Counted from the first letter of the stretch, positions 8,036 to 16,853 are shown. The stretch: 38,812 nt of DNA from Candidatus Accumulibacter conexus (GCA_017592775.1 JAGFNJ010000050.1:1-38812); one strand, 5' to 3'. Program-made: numbers and translations. Notes: generated by a model from the letters alone, not told the origin.

Positions 8036-9346
8036 TCAGCCGGCCGCATCGCCGCCCGGCGGCAGCAGCCGATGCACCAGCCAGGAAATGCCGACTGCGC
8101 CGCCGAGCAATGCCAGGGCGACGCGCAGGTCGTTGAGCGCTGCCGGTGCCACGACGAGCAGTCCGCCGAGTCCCAGCATCATCACGCCGGAGAGCAGCTT
8201 GAGCAGGCGCCCTTCGGCGGCGGAAAGCTTGCGCGAGCCGAGGGTGCAGGTGAAGACGAGGGTGATCAGCAGCAGCGGGATGACGTAGACGAGGTTGTAG
8301 AACGCCAGGTAGGCGTAGTGTTGCCACGGCGGCAGGTCCGAGAGCGTCAACAGGCGCGTGTAGACCATCGGAAAGCCGGCGGTGCACAGAAGTTCGTAGG
8401 AATTGGCGGCAATGGCCAGGGCAATGGTTCCGAGCGTCAGTGCGGCCATGCTTTCCGCCCGCAGCAGCCCGCGCATCCGCCGGTAGAGTCCGGGCTTGGC
8501 GGTTTCGGGGATGCTCAGCGAGGGCCCTTTCCTCAACCAGAAGTAGTCCTTGATGTTGAGCAGCGCGATGACGATTGCGAGGACTCCGGCCGCAGTCGTC
8601 ACGAGGGCGATCTCGCCCAGCCAGCGAAAGACATTGAGCCAGGCGGCCATGAACAGGAAGTAGATGAGGCCGGAGAAGAAGAGGAAGACGCCGCCGATGA
8701 ACAGCATGCGGGCACGACTGCCGGCATGGATGAGCAGCGAGAGCAGGAACAGGAGGACGAAGAACGCACAGGGATTGAAGGCATCCAGGCCGGCGATGAG
8801 GATGGTGAACACCGGCAGCGAGAGCTGGTCGGGCGCCATTCTGCCGAGCAGCGGGAGATCGATCGCGCGCGCCGGAGCGCTTGCTGCGGCAGCGGCCCGT
8901 GCCGGCTCGGCGCCTTCCTCGCGGCATGACTGCAACGCCTCCTCGAGTGCGCGCCCGCTCGTTTCTGGCCGATCGAAACCGACTTCCATCCGCCCGCAGA
9001 AGAGGAAGGCGGGAACGCTGCTCGCTTCCTGGCCGAGGGATTCGGCGAGCGCGACGTAGTCCGCAACCGCCTCCCGGTCGGTCGAGAGGTTGCGGCTGTG
9101 CAGCAGCAGCCAGCGATGGCGCGTCGGCAGTGCTTCGACGAAGGGGCGTGCGGCCTGGCAGTGCGGACAACTGCTGGTCCAGAAGAAGTACAGGTGAACC
9201 CGTCGCTCGCCGGCCGCGTTGCGGTCGCCCCACGTTGGCGACGCGGCCCCTGCGACCAGGGAGGAAAGGGCGGCGAGAGCCAACAGGCAGATCAGGCGCT
9301 GGCAGCTGCCGCTGGCGAGGAACCGGAAGGGCCGGCAGGTCGGCAT
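8036..9346 (-). CDS. Thioredoxin-like / CcdA-DsbD-type membrane fusion protein
   Basis: The 436-aa product probably moves reducing power across the inner membrane. It has a signal or first membrane segment (residues about 12-33) and a periplasmic thioredoxin-like domain with a CPHC motif near residue 57. The membrane domain has eight or so TM segments and two conserved Cys sites typical of CcdA/DsbD-like transporters: AFNPCAFF and YELLCTAGFP. The ATG at 9346 is the first in-frame Met before the signal segment; the longer open frame upstream overlaps the permease in another frame. It lies 5 nt after the permease remnant and was probably co-transcribed with it. Permease and thioredoxin-type pairs recur beside arsenic genes, but the substrate here is unknown. 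Confidence 0.8.
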   Translation of the reverse strand: MPTCRPFRFLASGSCQRLICLLALAALSSLVAGAASPTWGDRNAAGERRVHLYFFWTSSCPHCQAARPFVEALPTRHRWLLLHSRNLSTDREAVADYVALAESLGQEASSVPAFLFCGRMEVGFDRPETSGRALEEALQSCREEGAEPARAAAAASAPARAIDLPLLGRMAPDQLSLPVFTILIAGLDAFNPCAFFVLLFLLSLLIHAGSRARMLFIGGVFLFFSGLIYFLFMAAWLNVFRWLGEIALVTTAAGVLAIVIALLNIKDYFWLRKGPSLSIPETAKPGLYRRMRGLLRAESMAALTLGTIALAIAANSYELLCTAGFPMVYTRLLTLSDLPPWQHYAYLAFYNLVYVIPLLLITLVFTCTLGSRKLSAAEGRLLKLLSGVMMLGLGGLLVVAPAALNDLRVALALLGGAVGISWLVHRLLPPGGDAAG

Positions 9347-9351
9347 GCGTG

Positions 9352-10046
9352 TCAGAGCACCCAGTTGAAGACGTAGCCCACGAGCAGGATGCCGCTTGCC
9401 ACGACACCGGCAAACGTGGCGATCAGCTTCGGCCGGAGCGCCTGGCGCAGAATGATCATCTCCGGTGCCGACAGCGCGATCACTGCCATCATGAAGGCGA
9501 GAACCGTACCGATCGCGGCACCCTTGCCGATCAGCGCCTCGACGATCGGGATGATCCCTGCCGCGTTGCTGTACATGGGCACGCCGAGGAGGACCGCGGC
9601 GGGTACCGCCCACCAGGCATCACGACCCATGAATGAGGCCATGAAATCCTCCGGCACGTAACCGTGGATGGCGGCGCCGAGGCCAATCCCGGCGACGACG
9701 TAGGGCCAGACCTTGCCGACGATTTCGCGCACGCGCGCGCCACCGGTCTGCAGGCGCTGCAGCCAGGACAACTGCTCACCGTCCGCTGCCGCAGCCGGAC
9801 GGGCGAGGATTTCCTGGACCCAGTTCTCGAGGTGGGCTTCCATCTTCAGCCTGCCGATCAAGAGCAGTGTACCGCTTCGCCGAAACGGGTCGCCCGCGAG
9901 AGGCTGGCGACGGCGATTACCGCGTCGGCAAAGGCGGTGAGCTGGTGCCAGGCAGCCAGCCAGAGCGCAGCGCCCGTGGTCAGGCCGATCAGCCAGCAGG
10001 CGAGCGGGGCGTTGCGGCTCGTTGCGATGCCCAGGATGTTCTTCAT
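9352..10046 (-). pseudogene. YraQ/ArsP-type permease (DUF318) with internal deletion and frameshift
   Basis: The N-terminus is intact from ATG 10046 (RBS CTGGAG): MKNILGIATSRNAPLACWL and one TM segment, then SRATRFGEAV, after which this frame stops at 9858. In another frame the protein resumes at LIGRLKMEAHLENWVQEI and continues through the normal C-terminal half (GVPMYSNAAGIIPIVEALIGKG, APEMIILRQALRPK) to 9352. In intact relatives about 100 residues lie between these points, including TM segments and the PFCSCS motif. The junction is near 9860-9875. An ATG at 9843 could still give a 163-aa C-terminal fragment. Family members export or transport metalloid or organoarsenic compounds; this copy should be inactive. 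Confidence 0.72.
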
Positions 10047-10339
10047 CTGGCGGCTCCAGGTCATTTCCTTGATGGGGTTGGCGATGCGCAGGAATGGCGG
10101 CTTCTCCTCGCGTAGACGACGGGATGGCGGAAAGGACGCAGGCTTGCGGCAAGTCGCTGCGCCGCCCGATCAGGGTAGCGGGATCTGCACGCCGATGGAA
10201 GCTGGCGCGGGCCGCAGACCGGGCTGGCATGCGTCGGCGAGGGCAGGGCGCTCGAGGCGCAGGCTACCGCGAATCGCCGGCCCCGGATGGACACAACTGG
10301 CTTAGACTGGCGTCTCCTGAACTGTGAAGGAGAAGCAAG

Positions 10340-10708
10340 ATGATTGGCTATGTGACACTCGGGACCAACGATCTGCCCAGGGCAGCGGCCTTCTATGACG
10401 CGTTGCTGAAGGAAGTCGGCGCCCGGCGCCTGTGGGAGTTCCCACGCGGAATCGCCTGGGGCGTGGCTGAGGACAAGCCGAGCCTGTGCATCATGACGCC
10501 GTTCGATGGACGCCCCGCAACCGTCGGCAACGGCGTCATGGTGGCGCTGGCAGCCAGCTCGCGGGAGCAGGTCGGGTGCGTCCATGCGCGGGCGCTCGAA
10601 CTCGGCGGTACCGATGAGGGTGCGGTCGGTCCGCGCGGTGACGGTTTCTACGCCGGCTATTTCCGCGATCTCGAAGGCAACAAGCTCGCCGTCTTCTGCT
10701 TCGGCTAG
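10340..10708 (+). CDS. VOC (glyoxalase/dioxygenase-like) family protein
   Basis: The 122-aa product is one VOC unit with two beta-alpha-beta-beta-beta modules. It starts MIGYVTLGTNDLPRAAAFYDALL and ends with the usual DGFYAGYFRDLEGNKLAVF block, whose Glu is a typical metal ligand. The start has a strong RBS (AAGGAGAAGCAAG). It is the only plus-strand gene between the minus-strand permease and SigZ/ACR3 genes. It lacks the C-terminal Cys pair of the ArsI C-As lyases, so an arsenic-specific lyase role is not supported. A general glyoxalase-like or fosfomycin-type role cannot be distinguished from sequence. Confidence 0.8.
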   Translation: MIGYVTLGTNDLPRAAAFYDALLKEVGARRLWEFPRGIAWGVAEDKPSLCIMTPFDGRPATVGNGVMVALAASSREQVGCVHARALELGGTDEGAVGPRGDGFYAGYFRDLEGNKLAVFCFG

Positions 10709-10869
10709 AAGCCGCCGTCATCGATCAGCCGGGGCTCCTGTCTTCGGGGGCGTCGGCGCGATCGGGACCGCTCTTCCGCCGTGGGTGCGGCAGCGGCCAC
10801 AGCGCGTAGACCGGCAAGGCGGGGTTCCTGCCGATTGGTCGTCGCGGCGTGTGGAGGATGCGGGCTCCG

Positions 10870-11412
10870 CTAGAGCGGGGCGCGCGGCGTGAAGCCGCAA
10901 ACCCTTCCGTCGTCGTCGAAGCGGACCCGGCAACCGGTCGTCAGAGCGTCCCGCAGTCGCCGGCGGGCGCGCTGGATGCGCGACTTGGCGCCGCTGAGCG
11001 AGATGCCGAGCTGGTCGGCAAGTTGCCGTTGCGAGCCGCCACCGAGATCGCAGAGGGTGATCGCCAGCCGATCCGCCGGCGACAGGTCGGCCAGTACTCG
11101 CGGCAGGCACTGGCTCAGTTCATCGACGGCTGGCGCAGGCTCGATCGCCGGTGCCGCCAGATCTTCGGGTATTGCGACGTGCTCGCGTGACGCGCGCAGT
11201 CGATCGGCGAGTGCGTTGCGCGTGACGCGAAAGAGCCAGGCACGCCGGTCGTCGATCGCGCAGAAACGTCCTTCCTGCTGCCAGGCCTTGATGAACACTT
11301 CCTGCAGCAGCTCATCGGCATCGTCGGAATGCGCCAGTCGGTGCCGCAGGTAGCGCCGCAGCTCGGCTTCGCAACTCGACCAGGCGGCGAGCAGGCAGGG
11401 GGGCGCATTCAT
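10870..11412 (-). CDS. sigZ: ECF RNA polymerase sigma factor, SigZ type
   Basis: The 180-aa product has sigma region 2 (HSDDADELLQEVFIKAWQ, about residues 27-45) and an AWLFRVTRNALADRLR segment. Sigma region 4 has an HTH (RQLADQLGISLSGAKSRIQRARRRLRDAL, about residues 128-157). The tail CRVRFDDDGRVCGFTPR is characteristic of SigZ-like factors. ECF sigma factors redirect RNA polymerase to stress genes. The gene lies 19 nt after acr3 on the same strand and is probably in the ars transcript. No anti-sigma gene is adjacent, but the Cys-containing C-terminal tail could act as a built-in sensor; this last point is inference. Confidence 0.85.
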   Translation of the reverse strand: MNAPPCLLAAWSSCEAELRRYLRHRLAHSDDADELLQEVFIKAWQQEGRFCAIDDRRAWLFRVTRNALADRLRASREHVAIPEDLAAPAIEPAPAVDELSQCLPRVLADLSPADRLAITLCDLGGGSQRQLADQLGISLSGAKSRIQRARRRLRDALTTGCRVRFDDDGRVCGFTPRAPL

Positions 11413-11431
11413 CCCGGCCAGCGGCGGCGAG

Positions 11432-12673
11432 TCATCGCCCGCCTGCGGCGGCCGCGACGCCGGCCGGCGGCGGCGGAAACCAGTGCGCCGTGCGCCGGCA
11501 GATCTCGACCAGGGCCAGCATGACCGGCACCTCGATCAGGACCCCGACGACGGTCGCCAGTGCCGCGCCCGAGGAGAGTCCGAAGAGCATCACGGCGGTG
11601 GCGATCGCGACTTCGAAGTGGTTCGAGGCGCCGATCATCGCTGCCGGAGCGGCGTCGCGGTAGGGCAGGCGCAGCCACAGCGCCAGGGCGTAGCCGAGAG
11701 CGAAGATCAGAACCGTCTGCAGGAACAGCGGGATGGCGATCCAGACGATGGTCAGCGGGTTGGCGAGGATCACCTCGCCCTTGAACGAGAACAGCAGCAC
11801 GAGCGTGATCAGCAGGGCGACGATGGTGATCGGCGTGAGGACGTGCAGGAAGCGTTCCTTGAACCAGACCTCGCCTTTGCTGGCAATGATCCAGCGCCGC
11901 GACAGATAGCCGGCGACCAGTGGCAGCGCGACGTAGATGCCGATCGACAGCAGCAGCGCCTGCCACGGCACCGGCAGGCGACCGACGCCGAGCAGAAAGC
12001 CGCCGAGAACGCCGTAGAGGAGCAGCATGGTCAGCGAATTGATCGCCACCATGACCAGCGTCAGCCCGTCGTTGCCGCGTGCCAGATAACCCCAGACGAG
12101 GACCATCGCCGTGCATGGAGCGATGCCGAGCAGGATGCAGCCGGCGAGATAGCTGCGCCAGAGCGGCACCTCGAGCATCCGCATGCCGTCGTGCAGGACG
12201 ACGACGCCGGCCCCGTGCGCGGCACCGACAGGCAGGTCGAGGCCGAAGGGCATCCGCACCAGATCGACGGCGTCCTCGCCGATCAGCGTCCGCAGCAGCA
12301 CGCCGAGGAAGAGGAAGGCGATGGCGTACATGGTGAAGGGCTTCACCGCCCAGTTCACGAAGAGCGTCAGCAGCACCGGTCGGCCGCTGCGTCCGGCTTG
12401 GATCACCGAGGCGAAATCGATCTTGACCATGATCGGGTACATCATGAAGAACAGGCAGACGGCGATCGGGATGGACACCACCGGCGCGCCCGCGACGTCG
12501 AGCGACATGCGATCGAGTTCCTGGGCGACCTTGGGGGCGAGCTTGCCGAGGGCGATGCCGCCGGCGATGCAGAGCAGCACCCAGAGGCTCAGGTAGCGCT
12601 CGAAGACGCTGTTCATCCTGCGCGGCTCAGCGTCGTGGCCGCCGTTGCCGCAGGCTGGGGAGGCAATGCTCAT
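11432..12673 (-). CDS. acr3: ACR3 family arsenite efflux permease
   Basis: The 413-aa product exports arsenite across the inner membrane. It has about ten TM segments and the family signatures: [23 protein letters not shown], and [18 protein letters not shown] with the essential Cys (residue 187), then [14 protein letters not shown]. Start 12673 has a weak AGGTGC site; Met20 (12616) is an alternative that keeps the whole membrane domain. A 26-bp near-palindrome suitable for ArsR lies 55 nt upstream. The sigZ gene follows closely and arsR precedes it on the same strand. Confidence 0.93.
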   Translation of the reverse strand: MSIASPACGNGGHDAEPRRMNSVFERYLSLWVLLCIAGGIALGKLAPKVAQELDRMSLDVAGAPVVSIPIAVCLFFMMYPIMVKIDFASVIQAGRSGRPVLLTLFVNWAVKPFTMYAIAFLFLGVLLRTLIGEDAVDLVRMPFGLDLPVGAAHGAGVVVLHDGMRMLEVPLWRSYLAGCILLGIAPCTAMVLVWGYLARGNDGLTLVMVAINSLTMLLLYGVLGGFLLGVGRLPVPWQALLLSIGIYVALPLVAGYLSRRWIIASKGEVWFKERFLHVLTPITIVALLITLVLLFSFKGEVILANPLTIVWIAIPLFLQTVLIFALGYALALWLRLPYRDAAPAAMIGASNHFEVAIATAVMLFGLSSGAALATVVGVLIEVPVMLALVEICRRTAHWFPPPPAGVAAAAGGR

Positions 12674-12727
12674 GTCGGTCGCGGCACCTGCTGGCCATCA
12701 AGTCATCAATGGACGAAGACTAGCAGA

Positions 12728-12753
12728 ATTTTAGGTTTCTGGAAACATAGAAT
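12728..12753. promoter_or_regulatory. Probable ArsR operator upstream of acr3
   Basis: A 26-bp near-palindrome starts ATTTTAGGTTTC and ends GAAACATAGAAT, with arms matching at 10 of 12 positions. It lies in an AT-rich island in otherwise GC-rich DNA. It shares the TTTC...GAAA and TAGAA elements with the site before arsR. It is 55 nt upstream of acr3, and a possible minus-strand -10 (TAAAAT) is inside it. The rest of the 314-nt gap between acr3 and arsR shows no gene. Confidence 0.6.
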
Positions 12754-12987
12754 CCGAGTTTGCCGGCAAGGCAGGCCGGATCACCGGTGCCACGCTTCGC
12801 TCCGCTGCCGGCGGTCGCTTCTCTGGCCACGACCGGCGTTGCAGGAACTGCAGCAGCTCATCGATCGTCGGGCCTCGTCGCCCTTCGCCGGCTGGCCGCG
12901 CGGTGTCACGGCACGGTACCCACGGCCGGGCTCCGGGTGCCGCGGGCGATCTGCCCCGGCTCGCGGTGCCTCTCGCTCGGCAGGGGG

Positions 12988-13323
12988 TCAGCCGGCCGGA
13001 TCCGCCGCCGGCCGCAACTGTGGTCGGCAGATTTCCGGGCGACCGTTGCAACAGTTCTCGGTCAGGAAGCCGACCAGTCCGTCGACTCTCGCCATGCAGG
13101 CATGAGCACGGACGAAGCGGCCTTCCTGGACGGTGTGCACGAGGCCGGCGTGGACCAGCGTCTTCAGGTGAAAGGACAGCGTTGGTGCGGGCAGCTCGAG
13201 TTGCTCCGCGATCACGCCGACGGTCAGGCCGGTCGGCGCATGGTGTACCAGCAGGCGGAAGATGGCGAGGCGACTTTCCTGGGCCAGCGCAGCCAGCGTG
13301 GTGACGGCATCGGTATTGTTCAT
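12988..13323 (-). CDS. arsR: ArsR family metalloregulator
   Basis: The 111-aa winged-helix repressor has the ArsR fold: ALAQESRLAIFRLLV, then the recognition helix region LELPAPTLSFHLKTLVHAGLV and the wing EGRFVRAHA. At the C-terminus is TENCCNG with adjacent Cys residues, the As(III)-sensing pair in many proteobacterial ArsR proteins associated with ACR3. ATG 13323 is chosen over the longer frame from 13365, because it begins at the conserved domain start and has a fair RBS. It is divergent from gapdh-arsJ and upstream of acr3, so it probably controls both directions through the two palindromes, releasing DNA when As(III) binds. Confidence 0.9.
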   Translation of the reverse strand: MNNTDAVTTLAALAQESRLAIFRLLVHHAPTGLTVGVIAEQLELPAPTLSFHLKTLVHAGLVHTVQEGRFVRAHACMARVDGLVGFLTENCCNGRPEICRPQLRPAADPAG

Positions 13324-13448
13324 CGTTCCAACGATACCGAAATACTCGCCGCTCCGCAAAGGCAATGCGGCGCCAGGAGCAGTTGCGCCGCGGCGCCGTC
13401 AGCGCCTTCGCCGTCGGCGCCGGAGCGATCGCAGATCGGGCTTTACAT

Positions 13449-13476
13449 GTTTCCAGAATTCTAGCAATATAGAAAC
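13449..13476. promoter_or_regulatory. Probable ArsR operator between arsR and gapdh
   Basis: An AT-rich island carries GTTTC at 13449-13453 and GAAAC at 13472-13476 flanking the inverted repeat TTCTA-N6-TAGAA (13459-13474). It lies in the divergent arsR/gapdh interval. A plus-strand TTTACA at 13442-13447 and AATATAGA-like sequence may form the gapdh promoter, which ArsR would then occlude. Confidence 0.6.
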
Positions 13477-13565
13477 GTTACTGGAGCGAGCGCCGTGCGT
13501 GGCGCTCGGTTCTGCAGTTCGCTGGGCTCCAGCGGAGCATCATCCACCCATCGGAGGAACGAGCA

Positions 13566-14576
13566 ATGACGGTCAAGGTCGGCATCAATGGTTTCGGTCG
13601 CATCGGCAGGCTGGCGCTGCGCGCCGCGTGGAACAATCCGGAACTCGAGTTCGTGCACATCAACGAAGCGAACGGGCCAGTGGAAGCCGCCGCGCACCTG
13701 CTCGAGTTCGACTCGGTGCATCGCCGCTGGCAGCACGAGGTCGGTGTCAGCAACGGTCGCATGGTGATCGAGGGCAGGTCGATCGGTTACAGCACGGCAA
13801 AGGATGTCGCTGGCGGTCCGTGGCGCGAGGCCGGCGTCGACATCGTCCTCGAGGCGAGCGGCAAGTGGCGCACGGTCGAGCAGCTCTCGCCGTACCTCGC
13901 GGCCGGTGTGAAGAAGGTCATCGTCGCGGCGCCGGTCAAGGATGGCGACGTCCTCAACGTCGTCATGGGGATCAACGATCGGCTGTACGATCCGGCGAAG
14001 GACCACATCGTCACGGCGGCTTCCTGCACGACCAACTGCCTCGCACCGGTGGTCAAGGTCGTGCATGAGGCGATCGGCATCTCGCACGGCATGATCACCA
14101 CCATCCACAGCTCGACCAACACGCAGAGCGTACACGACCAGATGCACAAGGACCTGCGCCGCGCGCGCGCTTCCAGCCTGTCGCTGGTGCCGACGACGAC
14201 CGGGTCGGCGACGGCGATCGCGCTGATCTTCCCGGAACTCAAGGGCAAGCTCGACGGCCACGCGGTCCGCGTGCCGCTGCTCAACGCCTCGCTCACCGAT
14301 TGCGTCTTCGAGATGCAGCGGCCGACGACCGTCGACGAGGTCAATGGCTTGCTCAAGGCGGCGGCGCAGGGCGCGCTGAAAGGGATCCTCGGTTACGAGG
14401 AGCGGCCGCTGGTCTCGATGGACTACGCTACCGATCCGAGATCGTCGATCATCGATGCGGCGCACACCCTGGTGATCAACGGTACGCTGGTCAAGATCTA
14501 CGCCTGGTACGACAACGAATGGGGCTATGCCAACCGCTACGTCGAACTGGCGGCGAAGGTGGCGGCGTCGCTGTAG
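13566..14576 (+). CDS. ArsJ-associated glyceraldehyde-3-phosphate dehydrogenase
   Basis: The 336-aa enzyme has the NAD-binding [14 protein letters not shown] at residues 6-19 and the catalytic SCTTNC with Cys154. It also has the phosphate-binding and C-terminal signatures ([26 protein letters not shown]). It is not needed to explain central glycolysis: its immediate partner is arsJ. In such pairs GAPDH uses arsenate in place of phosphate to form unstable 1-arseno-3-phosphoglycerate, which ArsJ exports, giving arsenate resistance. The ATG has a strong RBS (ATCGGAGGAACGAGCA). It is divergent from arsR and shares its operator region. The usual Asp-containing adenine-ribose loop reads INEANG, as in this subgroup. 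Confidence 0.9.
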   Translation: MTVKVGINGFGRIGRLALRAAWNNPELEFVHINEANGPVEAAAHLLEFDSVHRRWQHEVGVSNGRMVIEGRSIGYSTAKDVAGGPWREAGVDIVLEASGKWRTVEQLSPYLAAGVKKVIVAAPVKDGDVLNVVMGINDRLYDPAKDHIVTAASCTTNCLAPVVKVVHEAIGISHGMITTIHSSTNTQSVHDQMHKDLRRARASSLSLVPTTTGSATAIALIFPELKGKLDGHAVRVPLLNASLTDCVFEMQRPTTVDEVNGLLKAAAQGALKGILGYEERPLVSMDYATDPRSSIIDAAHTLVINGTLVKIYAWYDNEWGYANRYVELAAKVAASL

Positions 14577-14675
14577 ACGCAACCCCGGCGATCGGAGTGG
14601 CCGCCCCGGTGGCGGCAACGAAGCCCGCGCGCGGGCGAACGCGCCGCTGCGACGGCGCCAGAGGAGATGCACGAC

Positions 14676-15974
14676 ATGAGCGACCCAGCGGCAGGCAAGA
14701 GCGACACGGCGCGCGCCGGGCTGCGCAACTACGTCCTGGTCACCGGCGCCTACTGGGCGGACACGGTGACCGACGGTGCCGTGCGCATGCTGGTGCTGTT
14801 CTACTTCTACGGACTTGGCTACACGCCGTTCGCCGTCGCCTCCCTGTTCATCTTCTATGAAGTCTTCGGCATCCTGACGAACCTCTTCGGTGGTTACATC
14901 GGTGCCCGTTTCGGCCTCAAGACGACACTGTTCGTCGGCCTCGGCACGCAGCTCGTGGCGCTGTCGATGCTCGCCTTCGCGCCGCAGTCCTGGCTGGTCG
15001 TTGCCTGGGTCATGGCCTCGCAGGCTTTGAGCGGCATCGCCAAGGACATGACCAAGATGAGTTCGAAGAGCGCCGTCAAGCTGATCGTCCCCGAGGACGC
15101 TTCGGCAACCCTGTACCGCTGGGTGTCGATCCTCACCGGATCGAAGAACGCGCTCAAGGGCGTCGGCTTCTTCCTCGGCGGTCTGCTGCTGACGCTGCTC
15201 GGTTTCCAGACCGCGCTGCAGCTTCTCGCCGCACTCGTCGCGGTGACCCTGATCGCTGCCGCGCTGCTGATGCGCGGCGGCCTCGGCGAGGCGAACAGGA
15301 AGGCCAAATTCGGCCAGATGTTCTCGCGCAACGGCGCCGTCAACAAGCTGGCAGCGGCGCGCATCTTCCTGTTCGGCGCGCGCGACGTCTGGTTCGTCGT
15401 CGGCCTGCCGGTCTTCCTGTCCAGCGTTCTCGGCTGGACCTTCTGGCAGTCCGGTGGCTTCCTGGCGGTGTGGGTGATCGGCTACGGCATCGTCCAGGCG
15501 AGCACGCCCGGCCTGCTGCGCAGCCGCGTCGAGGAGCAGCACGAACCCGATGGGCGGACGGCGACGATCCTCGCTTTCGTCCTCGCTGCGCTGCCGGCAG
15601 CGATTGCGCTGGCGCTGGCCGCCGGCATTGCGCCGGCAGTGGTCGTCGTCGCCGGACTGATCGTCTTTGGCGCTGTGTTTGCGCTCAACTCGGCGGTGCA
15701 TTCCTACCTGATCCTCGCCTACACCGACAGTGACAAGGTGGCGATGAACGTCGGCTTCTACTACATGGCGAATGCCGCCGGTCGCCTCGCCGGTACGGTG
15801 CTGTCGGGCGCGCTCTACCAGTGGGGCCTGCAGAGCGGGCCGAGCGACGGACTGATCGCCTGTCTCTGGGCGTCGTCGGCATTCGTCCTCGTCGCCGGCC
15901 TGCTGTCGCTGCTGCTGCCGCGCAACCCGGGGCCGCGGACGAAGCCGATCAAGCTCGGCGATCTCGGCGAGTGA
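14676..15974 (+). CDS. arsJ: Organoarsenical (1-arseno-3-phosphoglycerate) efflux MFS transporter ArsJ
   Basis: The 432-aa MFS protein has 12 predicted TM segments. It has the ArsJ-type N-terminus (GLRNYVLVTGAYWADTVTDG) and a conserved stretch between the halves (GIAKDMTKMSSKSAVKL). It exports the arsenate-derived product of the neighbouring GAPDH. ATG 14676 is preferred because GAGGAG stands 7-9 nt before it; ATG 14667 would overlap that site. It lies 99 nt after gapdh and is followed by a perfect 36-bp hairpin, so gapdh-arsJ is a closed two-gene unit. Confidence 0.9.
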   Translation: MSDPAAGKSDTARAGLRNYVLVTGAYWADTVTDGAVRMLVLFYFYGLGYTPFAVASLFIFYEVFGILTNLFGGYIGARFGLKTTLFVGLGTQLVALSMLAFAPQSWLVVAWVMASQALSGIAKDMTKMSSKSAVKLIVPEDASATLYRWVSILTGSKNALKGVGFFLGGLLLTLLGFQTALQLLAALVAVTLIAAALLMRGGLGEANRKAKFGQMFSRNGAVNKLAAARIFLFGARDVWFVVGLPVFLSSVLGWTFWQSGGFLAVWVIGYGIVQASTPGLLRSRVEEQHEPDGRTATILAFVLAALPAAIALALAAGIAPAVVVVAGLIVFGAVFALNSAVHSYLILAYTDSDKVAMNVGFYYMANAAGRLAGTVLSGALYQWGLQSGPSDGLIACLWASSAFVLVAGLLSLLLPRNPGPRTKPIKLGDLGE

Positions 15975-15977
15975 TCC

Positions 15978-16020
15978 GCGCGAGCGCCCGATCCCGGGAT
16001 CGGGCGCTCGCGCCTTTGCT
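15978..16020 (+). terminator. Strong hairpin terminator after arsJ
   Basis: A perfect 36-bp inverted repeat (15978-16013, 18-bp arms meeting at CCC/GGG) starts 4 nt after the arsJ stop and is followed by a short T-containing stretch (CTTTGCT). The very stable stem supports termination, though the T run is weak. Confidence 0.7.
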
Positions 16021-16085
16021 CCGCATCCCGCGTATGCGTGCGAAGCGGCCGGTTGCCGCCGATCGCCGATAAAATGGTGGTTTGG

Positions 16086-16106
16086 GCTCTGCTACCGAGG
16101 CAGAGC
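16086..16106. other. Short inverted repeat upstream of 16129 gene
   Basis: The sequence has 7-bp perfect arms GCTCTGC/GCAGAGC around a 7-nt loop, in the leader just before the ATG at 16129. It could be a leader hairpin or an operator; nothing else supports a function. Confidence 0.3.
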
Positions 16107-16128
16107 GGAATCCTGCGGCGCCATCAGC

Positions 16129-16853
16129 ATGAGCGCGTATCAGTTCTACGAGTTCCAGGCAATCGACCGTCCACTCACTACGGCCGAAATGAGCGAACTG
16201 CGGTCGGTTTCGACGCGCGGGCGGATCACGCCGACAAGCTTCGTCAACGAGTATTCGTGGGGCGACTTCCGCGGCAACCCCGACCTGTGGATGGAACGCT
16301 GTTTCGACGCCTTCCTCCACCTTGCCAATTGGGGAACGCATGTCCTCAAGCTCCGCCTGCCGCCGCGTCTGCTCAGCCCGACCACCGCTCTGGCGTACCT
16401 CGGCAGCGAGAGCGCCAGCGTCAACGTGAAGTCTGGCCAGGTGATCCTTTCGTTTCGCTCTGACGACGAGTACGGCGGCGAGTGGGTCGAGGGCGAAGGC
16501 CAGCTTTCTTCGTTGATCCCGGTGCGTGCCGAGCTGGCCCGTGGTGATCGGCGATTGAAGCCCGAAAGCGGGCAGAGGAACAGGAGCAGCGCGAGAGCGA
16601 GGCTGCCGCTGCGCGGAAAAGGCATCTCGATGGCCTCGTCGGCTGCGAAGCCAGGTTGTGGAGCGAGGTCGAAGCCCTCGTCGGCACGAGCAAGGCAGCA
16701 GGCTATGAGGAGGCCGTGCGGCTCCTGGTCGACCTGCGAGACCTCGGTCGCCGGCGCAGCGGCGGGGATTTCGCGCAGCGGATTGCCGCTCTGCGGAAGG
16801 CGAATGGTCGCCGCTCGGCGTTCATCAGCCGGCTCGACCATGCGGGACTGTGA
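16129..16853 (+). pseudogene. Conserved hypothetical protein with central deletion and frameshift
   Basis: The first about 140 codons are intact (MSAYQFYEFQAIDRPL, then TPTSFVNEYSWGDFRGNP). They match a conserved protein often found next to SWIM zinc-finger proteins. After LARGDRR (near 16552) the frame degenerates. One base out of frame, the normal C-terminus resumes: a charged coiled-coil stretch (EEQEQRESEAAAARKRH), LWSEVEALVGTSKAAGYEE and a final FISRLDHAGL before TGA at 16851-16853. Intact relatives, as I remember them, carry a central region of 100 or more residues here. Both a block loss and a shift therefore seem to have happened. The function of the family is unknown. Confidence 0.7.

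Noticed and set aside
7256-8929. Long plus-strand open frame of 557 codons
   Set aside because: It is antisense to the thioredoxin/CcdA gene and runs through decayed DNA; the translation is Arg/Gln/Glu-rich with no family pattern, a usual shadow of GC-rich genes.
10340-10708. VOC protein as an ArsI C-As lyase
   Set aside because: It is near ars genes, but lacks the C-terminal Cys pair that ArsI needs and is short; kept as a general VOC protein.
13461-15701. 746-codon minus-strand open frame
   Set aside because: Antisense to gapdh and arsJ; composition is Arg/Asp/His-rich without domains.
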